Assembly: GCF_008329645.1 (NCBI RefSeq)
Contig: NZ_CP043474.1
Coordinates: forward strand, 5,084,001-5,148,000
Direction of reading: 5' to 3'
Length of the DNA stretch: 64,000 nt
From: Mycolicibacterium grossiae
GTDB taxonomy: Bacteria > Actinomycetota > Actinomycetes > Mycobacteriales > Mycobacteriaceae
Shown here: positions 50,873 through 59,561 of the stretch, one piece after another
Layout: each line of letters begins with the position of its first letter
How positions within the stretch are numbered: the stretch's first letter is position 1
The notes under the pieces: model-generated
Database searches by the model: none
The model's input: the letters and a program-made list of their open reading frames with translations, nothing else
What the model was told of the DNA's origin: nothing
Program-made: the position numbers and the translations under genes

Positions 50873-51844
50873 GTGCCCGAATACGACTACGAAGAGATGA
50901 AGAAGGAAGCCGAGCAGTACATCCGGTTCGAGAAGGACCGCGCGAACCGCATCGCCACCATCACCTTCGACCGTCCGGACGCGCAGAACGCGACGAGCCT
51001 GGGCATGCGCCAGCTGTACGCGGACCTCATCCATAAGTGCAACGTCGACGACGACGTGAAGGTCGTCGTGATCCGCGGGGAGGGCGACGACTTCGGCAGC
51101 GGCGGGGACCTGCCCGAGCAGCGCGGCATGATCGAGAACCCCGGGATGCCGCTCCCCCACGAGCTGGCGATCAACGACGACGACGTCACGTATCCGCCCG
51201 GCGACTCCTATCGCTACCTGTCCACCGTCACCGACTTCTACGCCAAGGCCCGCGCCGGCAATCGACCGCTGCAGGAACTGCGCAAGGTCAGCATCATCGA
51301 GGCCAAGGGCTACTGCTACGGCTGGCACTTCTACCAGGCCGGTGACGCCGACCTGGTGGTGTCCTCCGACGACGCGCTCTTCGGCCACCCCGCCTTCCGC
51401 TACGTCGGCTGGGGCCCGCGGCTGTGGTGGTGGGCGGAGACGATGGGGCTGCGCAAGTTCTCCGAAATGCTGTTCACCGGACGGCCGTTCAGCGCCAAGG
51501 AGATGTACGACTGCGGCTTCGTCAACAGCGTCGTGCCGCGCGAGGACCTCGAGGCCGAGACGCTGAAGTACGCGATGGCCTGTTCGAAGTCGCGGCCCAC
51601 CGACACCGTCGCCGTGCAGAAGGGCTTCCTCGAGATCTACAAGCAGCACAAGGGCGAATACATGGGCAGCCTGCTCACCGGCATGGTCGAGGGCATGCTG
51701 CCGATGATCCGCAACGACGTGGAGAACACCGTCGACCTGACCGCCGGCACCTTCGAGAAGGGCCTCAACAACGTGGTCAAGGACAACGACATGAACTTCC
51801 CGCCCGAGTGGCGGCTGAGCAAGTCGGGCCGCGCCAAGCCCTGA
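50873..51844 (+). CDS. Enoyl-CoA hydratase-like protein, long form
   Basis: 323 residues, about 60 more than a normal crotonase. TITFDRPDAQNA near 29-40, VVVIRGEGDDFGSGGDL, then the characteristic EAKGYCYGWHFYQAGDADLVV and a long C-terminal helical region. Paralogue of 61988-62953, both followed or preceded by a double CaiB gene. The GYCYGWHF version of the oxyanion segment sets these two apart from typical EchA. GTG at 50873 with AAGGAG. Reaction on a CoA ester inferred. Confidence 0.9.
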   Translation: MPEYDYEEMKKEAEQYIRFEKDRANRIATITFDRPDAQNATSLGMRQLYADLIHKCNVDDDVKVVVIRGEGDDFGSGGDLPEQRGMIENPGMPLPHELAINDDDVTYPPGDSYRYLSTVTDFYAKARAGNRPLQELRKVSIIEAKGYCYGWHFYQAGDADLVVSSDDALFGHPAFRYVGWGPRLWWWAETMGLRKFSEMLFTGRPFSAKEMYDCGFVNSVVPREDLEAETLKYAMACSKSRPTDTVAVQKGFLEIYKQHKGEYMGSLLTGMVEGMLPMIRNDVENTVDLTAGTFEKGLNNVVKDNDMNFPPEWRLSKSGRAKP

Positions 51845-51850
51845 CGACGC

Positions 51851-54247
51851 GTGCCCGATCGCGCGGCCCCCTCCGCCGTGACCACGCCATCGATCCCCGC
51901 GCTCGGCGGCTTCCGCATCATCGAGACGGCCGAGACGCCTGCCGGCGAGTACTGCGGCAAGCTGCTTGCCGACTTCGGCGCGGAGGTCGTGAAGATCGAA
52001 CGTCCCGGGTCGGGCGCACCGACCCGGGACGCCGCACCTCGCATCGCCGGCGTCAACCCGGGCTTCGCCTTCCGCAACACCAACAAGCGCTCGGTCGTCA
52101 TCGACGTGGCCGGCCCGGAGGGCCGTGAACGGCTGCACCGCCTGGTGGCGTCGGCCGACGCGGTCGTCGACGACCACGACGCGCCGTGGCTGGCCAACGT
52201 GGGACTCGACGACGCGGCGGCGCGGCAGCGGCATCCGCGCCTCGTCGTCTGCTCGGTCACGCCCTTCGGGCTCGACGCACCGCCGGAGGGGCACCCCGCG
52301 ACGAGCCTGACCGTGTTCCACGCCAGTGGGTGGGGTCACCACACCCCGAGCCACGCCGATCCCGCGTCGCCACCGCTGCAGGGTCCGGGCCGCCACTCCC
52401 CCGATCACGAGGCGGGCCTCGACGCCGCACTCTGCGTCGCTGCCGCGCTCTTCGCCCAGATCCACCGCGGTACCGGAGAGTTCATCGACGTCTCGCACCA
52501 GGCGGCACTGGCCTCGCGGGCCGACTGCATCCTCGGACGCTTCCTCTCCGGCGAGATCACCCCGGATGGCAGCCGCGCCGACTACGACCAGCAGGGGCCC
52601 GCCGCGTTCTTCCCGTGCGCCGACGGCTACGTCTACCTCTACGTCACCAACCGTGCGCACTGGGCGGCCCTCGGCGAACTGCTCGGACGCCCGGGCTGGT
52701 TCGACGACTTCGAGGACGACTGGCTCGAATTCTCCGTCACCGCGGACAAGGTGGCGCGGTTCCACGACGGCTTCGCCCCCTGGATCGCCGGCCTCGACCA
52801 GGAGACCGCCGCCACCCGCGCGCAGCGACTGGGCGTGCCCCTGGTGCCGGTCAACGCGGTCGACGCGCTCGCCACGCTGCCCCAGTACCGGCACCGGGGG
52901 TTCTTCCGCGCCGTCCCACATCCCGTCTCGGGCACCGTCCGCCATCCGGGCGTGCCGTACGTGTTCTCGGTATCCCCCGCCGACATCGTCAGCGCTGCAC
53001 CGGATCTGGGCCAGGACTCCGCCGCCGCTTCCGCCGATGCCGCCGGGCGGCGTCGACCGCCGACGCCGCGCTCCGGGCCACCGCGGGCACCGGTCCGCCC
53101 GCGCGGCGGTCCGCTTCAGGGCGTGCGCGTCGTGGAGCTGACCAAGGTCTGGGCCGGCCCCTATGCGGGCAAGCTGCTGGCCTTCCTCGGTGCCGAGGTG
53201 ATCAAGGTGGAGAACTCGGCAATGCCGGAGGAGATGCGCGCCTACGGCGGCACCGACGTCGACCACGCGCCCTTCTTCCTGTCCATCAACCCCGAGGTGC
53301 TGAGCGTCGACATCGACTACTCCACCGCTGCGGGCATGTCGCGGCTGCGCGACCTCATCGCCGATAGCGACGTCGTGCTGAACAACCTGCGGCCCGGTGC
53401 GATGGAACGGCACGGACTGGGTCACGACGACCTGGTGGCCCTCAAGGACGACATCGTGTCGGTGTCGATCAAGATGTGGGGCAACGACGGACCGCTCGGC
53501 TACCAGACCGGTTACGCCCCGTGCTTCGCCGCCCTGGCCGGCATGGCATCGCTCGTCGGCCATCCCGGCGGCCCGCCGCTGGGCGCGAGCATGCGCTACG
53601 GCGACTCCACCGTCGGCGCGGCCGCGGCCTACGCCGCCGTCGTCGCGCTGCTGCACCGCGACGTCACCGGACGGGGCCAGTCCGTCGACGTGTCGGCCGT
53701 CGAGGTGTTGACGACGATGATCGGCGACCGCGTGCTCGAGCAGGCACTGAGCGGCGAGCCCCTGGATCCCGACGGCCCCGGCCATCCCGATTACGCGCCG
53801 CACGGCTGCTTCCGTTGCGACGACGGGTGGCTCGCGCTCGCCGTGTCCGACGACGACGCGTGGCACCGCGTGTGCGACGTACTCGACGCACCCGGCCTCG
53901 CGGCCGACCCGCGCTTCGCCACGGCGGCCGGCCGAGCCGGGCACGCCGACGTTCTGGACGCCGAGCTGACCGCCGTGCTCGCCGGACACTCCGCCGCCGC
54001 GCTGGCCGCCCGCCTGCGTGGAGCTGGGGTCGCGGCGACCAGGAGCGCCACCGCGCTGGACGTCATCGCCGACGAGTCGCTGTGGCAGCGCGAGGCCTAT
54101 CGTTTCGTCTCGGACCACGTGGAGGGGCTGCGACCCGTCCTGGGGACCTCGTGGCGCCTGCGCCGCGACCCGACCCGGATCGAGTACGGCGCGCCGCGGC
54201 TCGGCGAACACGACGACGTCATCTTCGGACAGGTGGACTCACGATGA
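51851..54247 (+). CDS. Double-domain CaiB/BaiF CoA transferase
   Basis: 798 residues: two family III CoA transferase units in one chain, first about 1-390 (LADFGAEVVKIERPGSG; candidate aspartate in SPDHEAGLDAA), second about 420-798 (GVRVVELTKVWAGPYAGK; YGDSTVGAAAA). Each half carries the aspartate at the expected place. Normal family III enzymes are interlocked homodimers; a fused pair suggests an intramolecular dimer. An Arg/Pro-rich linker joins the halves near 393-415. GTG start 6 bp after the hydratase-like gene. Confidence 0.93.
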   Translation: MPDRAAPSAVTTPSIPALGGFRIIETAETPAGEYCGKLLADFGAEVVKIERPGSGAPTRDAAPRIAGVNPGFAFRNTNKRSVVIDVAGPEGRERLHRLVASADAVVDDHDAPWLANVGLDDAAARQRHPRLVVCSVTPFGLDAPPEGHPATSLTVFHASGWGHHTPSHADPASPPLQGPGRHSPDHEAGLDAALCVAAALFAQIHRGTGEFIDVSHQAALASRADCILGRFLSGEITPDGSRADYDQQGPAAFFPCADGYVYLYVTNRAHWAALGELLGRPGWFDDFEDDWLEFSVTADKVARFHDGFAPWIAGLDQETAATRAQRLGVPLVPVNAVDALATLPQYRHRGFFRAVPHPVSGTVRHPGVPYVFSVSPADIVSAAPDLGQDSAAASADAAGRRRPPTPRSGPPRAPVRPRGGPLQGVRVVELTKVWAGPYAGKLLAFLGAEVIKVENSAMPEEMRAYGGTDVDHAPFFLSINPEVLSVDIDYSTAAGMSRLRDLIADSDVVLNNLRPGAMERHGLGHDDLVALKDDIVSVSIKMWGNDGPLGYQTGYAPCFAALAGMASLVGHPGGPPLGASMRYGDSTVGAAAAYAAVVALLHRDVTGRGQSVDVSAVEVLTTMIGDRVLEQALSGEPLDPDGPGHPDYAPHGCFRCDDGWLALAVSDDDAWHRVCDVLDAPGLAADPRFATAAGRAGHADVLDAELTAVLAGHSAAALAARLRGAGVAATRSATALDVIADESLWQREAYRFVSDHVEGLRPVLGTSWRLRRDPTRIEYGAPRLGEHDDVIFGQVDSR

Positions 54248-55014
54248 ACGATTCCGCACCGCTCGCGGGCACGGTGGCGCTGGTGACCGGCGCCAGCAGC
54301 GGCATCGGCGCGGCGACCGCCGAGGCGCTCGCCGCCGACGGCGCCGCGGTCGCCCTGCTCGCACGACGCGCCGACCGGCTCGACGCGCTGGCCGACGCCA
54401 TCCGGGCGGCGGGCGGTACGGCGCTGGCGGTGCCCGGCGACGTCACGGATGCCGCCGGGGTCGCCGCGGCGGTCGAGCGCACCGTCGAGCGGCTGGGCCG
54501 GCTCGACGTCCTGGTCAACAACGCCGGTCTGATGCGGATGGGCGCCGCCACCGAGGCCGCCCTCGGGGACTGGGACGACCTCGTCGCCGTCAACGTCCAG
54601 GGCGTGCTGTACGTGACGCGGGCGGCGCTCCCGCACCTCGTCGCCGCGGCCGCCGATGCGCCGCGCGGCGTGGCCGACGTGGTGACGGTCAGCTCGACGG
54701 CCGGGTGGGTGGCGCGGCCGGGGACGGCGGTCTACTCGCTGACCAAGTTCGGCATCAACGCGTTCAGTGAGGGCATCCGTCAGGAGCTCATCGGCAGCCG
54801 CGTGCGCGTCGGCGTCGTCGGGCCGGGCACCGTCGACACCGAGATCAGCGACCATCTGCCCGAGGCCGCCCGCGCCGCCGTCGCCGAACGCACCGCGGGC
54901 ATGGTCAAGCTCGACGCCGCGGACGTCGCCGACGCGGTGCGATACATGGTGACCCGGCCGCGACGGGTCGCGGTCAACCACATGCTGGTGCGCGCCGCCG
55001 AGCAGACCTGGTGA
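54244..55014 (+). CDS. Short-chain dehydrogenase/reductase
   Basis: 256 residues. TGASSGIG at 15-22, VNNAG near 96-100, VSSTAG serine segment and YSLTKFG Tyr/Lys. Belongs to the YdfG/serine-dehydrogenase-like classical SDRs. ATG overlaps the CaiB stop (ATGA) and its own stop overlaps the next start (GTGA), so it is fixed in this operon. Probably oxidises the P450-made hydroxyl or a 3-hydroxyacyl-CoA. Confidence 0.92.
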   Translation: MNDSAPLAGTVALVTGASSGIGAATAEALAADGAAVALLARRADRLDALADAIRAAGGTALAVPGDVTDAAGVAAAVERTVERLGRLDVLVNNAGLMRMGAATEAALGDWDDLVAVNVQGVLYVTRAALPHLVAAAADAPRGVADVVTVSSTAGWVARPGTAVYSLTKFGINAFSEGIRQELIGSRVRVGVVGPGTVDTEISDHLPEAARAAVAERTAGMVKLDAADVADAVRYMVTRPRRVAVNHMLVRAAEQTW

Positions 55015-56279
55015 TCGGAGTCCCCGGCGATCATCTCGGCCTCCCGATCCCGGTCGATCCCGCCGCGCTGCGCACCGCCGGGACCGCTTGGCTCACCGAG
55101 GCGTTCCGCGTCGCGGGGAGCCTGCCGACCGACGACCGGGTCACCGCCGTCGAGCGCTGCGAGGAGGTCGCCGGCGGGAGCACGGGGCGCAAGGCCGTCC
55201 TCGACGTGCGCTACGCGCGGGCCCGTTCGAGTTCCGAGTTGTTCGTCAAGTTCTCCCGCGACCTCACCGACCCCCTGCGCGACCGCGGGCGGACGCAGCT
55301 GGCGGCCGAGGTGCGCTTCGCCCTGCTGGCACGCTCTCCCGCGTTCCCCATCCCGGTAGCCCGCCCGGTGTTCGCCGACTACCACGCCGCCTCGGGCACG
55401 GGCATCCTCGTCACCGAACGGATCCCGTTCGGTCGCAACGGCATCGAGCCCCACCAACCGAAGTGCCTGGACCACCTGCTGGACCGGCCCGTCGAGCACT
55501 ACCGTGCGCTGCTCCTGGCTCTGGCGCGGCTCGCCGGAACCGACCGGTCCGGCGCCCTGGGCTCGCACCTCGCCGACCAGTTCCCGGTGGACCTGCGCGC
55601 GGCGACGGTCGGCGAACCGCCGCTGCTGACCCCGCAGCGACTCGAGCGCCGGCTCGACCGCCTCGACGCGTTCGCGCAGCGATACCCGGGTCTGCTGTCC
55701 CCGGCGGTGACCGCGACGACCTTCCGTTCGCGCCTGCGCGTCGAGGCGCCGCGGGTACTGGGGGCCGAGCCGGCGATCTGGCGCATGCTGACCGCGTCGA
55801 CGGACCACGTCGCGCTGTGCCACTGGAATGCCAACGTGGACAACGCGTGGTTCTGGCGCGCCGACGACGGTGCGCTGCACTGCGGGCTGTTGGACTGGGG
55901 TTGCGTCAGCCGGATGAACGTCGCGATGGCTCTGTGGGGTTCGCTGTCGGGTGCCGAGGCGTGGTTGTGGGACCGCCATCTCGACGAGCTGATCGAATCG
56001 TTCTGCGCCGAGTACCACCGGGCGGGCGGCCCGCTCGTCGACCCGGGGCGGCTGCGCGGCGAGGTGGTCGTCTACACCGCGCTGATGGCCCTCACCTGGC
56101 TGCTCGACGTCCCCGCGCTCGTGGCGTCGCGGGCGGAGTCGGCCACCGATTGCACCGATCCGCGGATCGCGGGCGACGAGAGTCTCCGCGCGCCGCTACG
56201 GATGCTGGACAATGCGTTGAACCTCTGGGCCACATCGGATCTCGCGACCGTGCTGGACGGCCTGCCGGTCACCAGGTGA
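55011..56279 (+). CDS. Phosphotransferase-like (APH fold) protein with altered catalytic loop
   Basis: 422 residues. Kinase-like signs: K80 in LFVKFSR, E100 in the following helix, catalytic loop CHWNANVDNAW at 270-280 and metal site LLDWGCVS with D295. The loop should read HGDxxxxN; here the catalytic aspartate is asparagine (N273), so phosphotransfer is doubtful. It may bind a nucleotide or CoA ester, or use another base. GTG coupled to the SDR. Overlaps the convergent P450 by 11 bp. Confidence 0.82.
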   Translation: MIGVPGDHLGLPIPVDPAALRTAGTAWLTEAFRVAGSLPTDDRVTAVERCEEVAGGSTGRKAVLDVRYARARSSSELFVKFSRDLTDPLRDRGRTQLAAEVRFALLARSPAFPIPVARPVFADYHAASGTGILVTERIPFGRNGIEPHQPKCLDHLLDRPVEHYRALLLALARLAGTDRSGALGSHLADQFPVDLRAATVGEPPLLTPQRLERRLDRLDAFAQRYPGLLSPAVTATTFRSRLRVEAPRVLGAEPAIWRMLTASTDHVALCHWNANVDNAWFWRADDGALHCGLLDWGCVSRMNVAMALWGSLSGAEAWLWDRHLDELIESFCAEYHRAGGPLVDPGRLRGEVVVYTALMALTWLLDVPALVASRAESATDCTDPRIAGDESLRAPLRMLDNALNLWATSDLATVLDGLPVTR

Positions 56280-57546
56280 CGGGCAGCTCGTAGAGCCCGT
56301 ACGCCAGTGCGTCGTGCTTGAAGGGCAGTTCGTCGCGCGGCACGGCCAGCCGCAGCCCGGGGATCCGGCGCAGGAGTGTCGGCAGCAGGATCTGCAGCTC
56401 CATCCGGGCGAGCTGCTGTCCCACGCACTGATGCCGCCCGTAGCCGAAGGCGACGTGCGGGCCGTCTTGCCGGGTCAGGTCGAGCCGGTCCGGCTGCGGG
56501 AATTGCCGTGCGTCCCAGTTGGCCGGCGCGACGTCGAGGATGATGCCCTCGCCCGCGCGGATCACCTCACCGCCCACCTCGATGTCCTCGGTGGCGATGC
56601 GCCGCTGGCCGGTCTGGATGATGCTGCAGTACCGCAGCAGCTCCTCGACCGCGGTGGCAATCACCTTGGGGTCCTCGGCGTCGCGGAGCAGCGCCATCTG
56701 GTCGGGATGCTCCAACAGCGCGACGATGCTGATGCTCACCTGACCGGCGGTGGTCTCGTGCCCGGCGATCAGCACCCCGGTCGCGAGTTGCGCCGCCTCG
56801 CGCACGCTGAGTTCGCCGGCCTTGACCCGCTCGGCGAGGTCGGACACCAGGTCCTCGGCGGGGTCGTCCATCTTGGCCAGCAGCAGGTTCTTCAGGTATC
56901 GCGCCAGCGCACCTGCGCCCTCGGCGGCGTCCTCGGCCGTCGCGTAGCGGCTCATGCCGCGGTTGGCCTGCTCCTGGAAGAAGCCGGCATCGGAATACGG
57001 CACGCCCAGCGCCTCGCTGATCACCAGCGACGGGATGGGCAGGGCGAGACCCTCGACGAGGTCGGCGGGTTTGGGACCGGCCAGGATTGCGGCGACGTGG
57101 TCGTCGGTGATCTTCTGCACGGCCGGGCGCAGCGCTTCGACCCGGCGGAACGTGAACGGCTTGCTCAGCATGCGCCGGAAGCGGGTGTGCTCCTCGGCGT
57201 CGGCCGTGAAGACCGATCGCGGCCGCTTGTGCACCGTCGCGAGCATGCCCTCGTTCCAGTGCGGGTAGCCCGGCAACCGGTCATCGACGCTGGCGCGGCC
57301 GTCGGCGAACAGTGCTCTGATCGCCTCGTAGCCGGTGACCAGCCAGGGCGTGCTGCCGTCCCAGATGCGCACCCGGAACAGCTGCGCCGACGCGGTGCGC
57401 TCGACGACCGCCGGTGGCGGCGCGAACGGGCATCCCGGTGCGCGGGCCATCGGGAAGTCGTCGATGGCGTCCTCGTCGGTCGACGAGTCGATCACGCTGG
57501 GATCGGACGTCACGCTGGGATCGGACGTCACGCTGGGATCGGACAT
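56269..57546 (-). CDS. Cytochrome P450
   Basis: 425 residues. AGHETT at 261-266, ExxR at E302-R305, heme motif FGYGRHQCVGQQL with ligand C374. The CPFAPPP segment after the tail and FKHDALAYG near the end resemble CYP105/107-like enzymes. The first ~20 residues are a SDPSVT repeat encoded by 18-bp tandem repeats (57493-57546). ATG 57546. Downstream of and close to the TetR, so probably under its control. Confidence 0.93.
   Translation of the reverse strand: MSDPSVTSDPSVTSDPSVIDSSTDEDAIDDFPMARAPGCPFAPPPAVVERTASAQLFRVRIWDGSTPWLVTGYEAIRALFADGRASVDDRLPGYPHWNEGMLATVHKRPRSVFTADAEEHTRFRRMLSKPFTFRRVEALRPAVQKITDDHVAAILAGPKPADLVEGLALPIPSLVISEALGVPYSDAGFFQEQANRGMSRYATAEDAAEGAGALARYLKNLLLAKMDDPAEDLVSDLAERVKAGELSVREAAQLATGVLIAGHETTAGQVSISIVALLEHPDQMALLRDAEDPKVIATAVEELLRYCSIIQTGQRRIATEDIEVGGEVIRAGEGIILDVAPANWDARQFPQPDRLDLTRQDGPHVAFGYGRHQCVGQQLARMELQILLPTLLRRIPGLRLAVPRDELPFKHDALAYGLYELPVTW
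57493..57546 (-). repeat. Three 18-bp tandem repeats at P450 N-terminus
   Basis: Three head-to-tail copies of CACGCTGGGATCGGACGT (last one ends AT instead of GT, supplying the start codon). They encode repeated (M/T)SDPSV at the N-terminus of the P450. Copy number could vary by slippage without frame loss. Confidence 0.9.
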
Positions 57547-57571
57547 GGTCCTCCGCTTCCTCGGGTCGGCG

Positions 57572-58231
57572 TCAGCGCCGAACGGTCCTGTGAACTGGCG
57601 CCTTCCAGATACCGACGACGGCGTCGACGAGCCCCTCGGCGGCGTCGGCCCACGGCGCCCGCGCCCGTGACCCCCGGGTGGCGAACTCGCCCTCGTATTC
57701 GGCACAGGTGTGCATCAGCAGATTGCGCGCCATGACGATGCGCTGCATGCGGACGCGCTTGGGCAGCGCCGGCAGGCACCGGTTGAAGCCGTTGATGGCC
57801 TCGACGAGGTGCGTGGAGGACAGCGCATCGCGGGTGACGACGTCGCGGTAGGTGGGATCGGCCATGGCCTGGGCGGCGAAGCGCGCGTACCAGCTGGGGT
57901 TGCCGAGGCCGCTGAGGTGATCGGTGAGCGGGCGCACCAGGGTGCTCACCCAGTCGCGTAGGTCCGACGAGCCGTGCACCTCGCGCAGCAGGGCGGCGCG
58001 GAGGGTCTCGATCGGTTCGCGGTGCTTGTCCTCGATGGCGCGCAGCAGATCGGTCCGGGTGCCGAAGTGGTAGCAGGCTGCCGCGTTGTTGCCCTGGCCG
58101 GCGGCCTCGCTGATCTGCCGGTTGGACACGGCGTACATGCCACGTTCGGCGAACAGCCGCTCCGCCGCCGCGAGCAGCACCTCGCGGGTGGCCACCGACC
58201 GCTCGGTGCGCAGGTCGCGTGCGGCGGTCAC
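57572..58231 (-). CDS. TetR-family transcriptional regulator
   Basis: 219 residues. Helix-turn-helix at about 12-60 (TREVLLAAAERLFAERGM, NRQISEAAGQGNNAAACYHF). GTG start 58231 overlaps the AttH-like stop (GTGA); 25 bp separate it from the P450. The AT-rich palindrome at 59178-59199, before the first gene of this operon, is its likely operator. Confidence 0.9.
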   Translation of the reverse strand: MTAARDLRTERSVATREVLLAAAERLFAERGMYAVSNRQISEAAGQGNNAAACYHFGTRTDLLRAIEDKHREPIETLRAALLREVHGSSDLRDWVSTLVRPLTDHLSGLGNPSWYARFAAQAMADPTYRDVVTRDALSSTHLVEAINGFNRCLPALPKRVRMQRIVMARNLLMHTCAEYEGEFATRGSRARAPWADAAEGLVDAVVGIWKAPVHRTVRR

Positions 58232-59175
58232 CGGAGTGCCCTTCCGGCGAGTTCGCGGACCTTCTCGCGGCCCATGAACTCCTGGTTCTCGCCCCAGCCC
58301 CGATGCCCGTTCCACCGCCAGTCGGTCAGCGTCCAGTAGGTGAGCCGTCCGGGCCAGCCCAGCCAGCGCAGCGCCGTGCGGATCTCGCCGGAGGCGTGCA
58401 CGGTCCGGCCCTGGTCGTCGACGGCCTCGAAGAGGACGTGCGCCGGCGCTCCGTCGCATCGCGCGGCGACCCGCCGCGTCCCCGAGACGAGTTCGCCCGC
58501 AACGCCGTCGGCGACGAGGTACCCGCCGACGACGTGGTCGACGCCGTCGCCGCGACCTGCCATGGTGATGGCGTGCCAGTGGTCCCGCGGCGAGGCGATG
58601 GCCCACAGGTAGTCCCCCGAGCGGATGGCCCCGGAACGGTGCGGACCCCAGGTGCGGTCGCGCATCGAGAAGCAGTCCACCTCGAGGCGTTCGCCGTCGA
58701 GGCACAGCGTGCCCTGCAGGCGCCCGGGCTGGTCGAAGTGCCCGGCGGAATCGTCCACGGGGCCCAGCGGGTGCGGCGGCATCAGCGACGTCCAGTCGAG
58801 GGTGAACTCGAGGCCCGGCCGATCGTAGGACACACGGTGGTGCACGGAGGGTTCGAGTACCTGGTGGCGTAGGCCGTTGGGCAGGGTGAAGTCCGTGAAG
58901 CGCAGGGCGCCGGTGGGCGGCTGGCGCCACTGCCAGTCGTAGTAGCGGCAGTCGTACTGGTGCTCACCGGACGGGTCCCACAGCGCGGGACCGCCGCCTG
59001 CGGTGCCCAGGCGCGCGTCGTAGAAGAAGTACACGAAGCCGGTCAGGTCGCGCTCGGGCACCGAGACCGCGAAGCACCCGCTCTCCGCCCAGTCCGGATG
59101 GTCGGTGGCGGCGTGGAAGTCGCCGTCGTGCGGATGCGGAGCGGGAGGCACCTCCCGAGTGAACACCGGAGCCAC
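58228..59175 (-). CDS. AttH/CrtC-like (DUF7064/7065-type) protein
   Basis: 315 residues. Two beta-rich halves with RDRTWGPH near 172-179, the counterpart of the DxSWGxR segment in CrtC/AttH-type double lipocalin folds. Related proteins bind or hydrate isoprenoid-like hydrophobic molecules; function in this group is not known to me. GTG at 59175. First gene of the operon with TetR and P450, so it may hold or modify the P450 substrate (inference). Confidence 0.78.
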   Translation of the reverse strand: MAPVFTREVPPAPHPHDGDFHAATDHPDWAESGCFAVSVPERDLTGFVYFFYDARLGTAGGGPALWDPSGEHQYDCRYYDWQWRQPPTGALRFTDFTLPNGLRHQVLEPSVHHRVSYDRPGLEFTLDWTSLMPPHPLGPVDDSAGHFDQPGRLQGTLCLDGERLEVDCFSMRDRTWGPHRSGAIRSGDYLWAIASPRDHWHAITMAGRGDGVDHVVGGYLVADGVAGELVSGTRRVAARCDGAPAHVLFEAVDDQGRTVHASGEIRTALRWLGWPGRLTYWTLTDWRWNGHRGWGENQEFMGREKVRELAGRALR

Positions 59176-59177
59176 GA

Positions 59178-59199
59178 TTAAATCAAGCGATTCATTTAA
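59178..59199. promoter_or_regulatory. AT-rich inverted repeat, probable TetR operator
   Basis: Outer arms TTAAAT/ATTTAA with a 10-base centre that itself contains AATC/GATT. It starts three bases before the AttH-like start codon, in a 144-bp divergent gap, and is by far the most AT-rich stretch nearby. Confidence 0.6.
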
Positions 59200-59319
59200 C
59201 TCCAGGGCGGATATGCGATCGCTATGAAGACGTTTGCCCCGAGGCCCCGGCTCCCTAGATTGGGTAATCGAAGGTCACGTCGCCGGTTCGGTCGTCGACG
59301 AACCCGAAGGGAGATCGCC

Positions 59320-59553
59320 ATGAGGCTTCGCAGGATGCCCCTCGTCTTCGCGATCGGCGCGGGTGCCGTCGCCGTCGCCGTCGCACCCATCACCGCGGCG
59401 GTGGATCTCGGCGCGCACGAGGTGAAGCCCGTCAGCGCCACCGTCACCGAGCAGGACGTCGGGGTGCCGTTCGTCGCCACGCCGGGTGCGGTGGCCGAAC
59501 CGCGTGGCTACGGGGACTTCCCGTCCGCCGCGTCGCTGCCGCACTGGGACTGA
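59320..59553 (+). CDS. Small exported protein (77 aa)
   Basis: ATG 59320 with GAAGGGAG upstream. Residues 1-25 form a Sec-type signal peptide: MRLRRMP, a hydrophobic core VFAIGAGAVAVAVAP, then TAA before the likely cleavage. The mature ~50 residues are short and acidic with GVPFVATPGAVAEPRGYG, no cysteines. No family recognised. The upstream in-frame ATG 59224 would bury the signal behind an Arg-rich stretch and was rejected. Confidence 0.6.
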   Translation: MRLRRMPLVFAIGAGAVAVAVAPITAAVDLGAHEVKPVSATVTEQDVGVPFVATPGAVAEPRGYGDFPSAASLPHWD

Positions 59554-59561
59554 CGCCGTGA

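Noticed and set aside
50717..54211. 1164-aa minus-strand open frame
   Set aside because: Lies opposite the hydratase and double CaiB genes, which carry clear motifs. The antisense product shows only the composition expected from GC bias.
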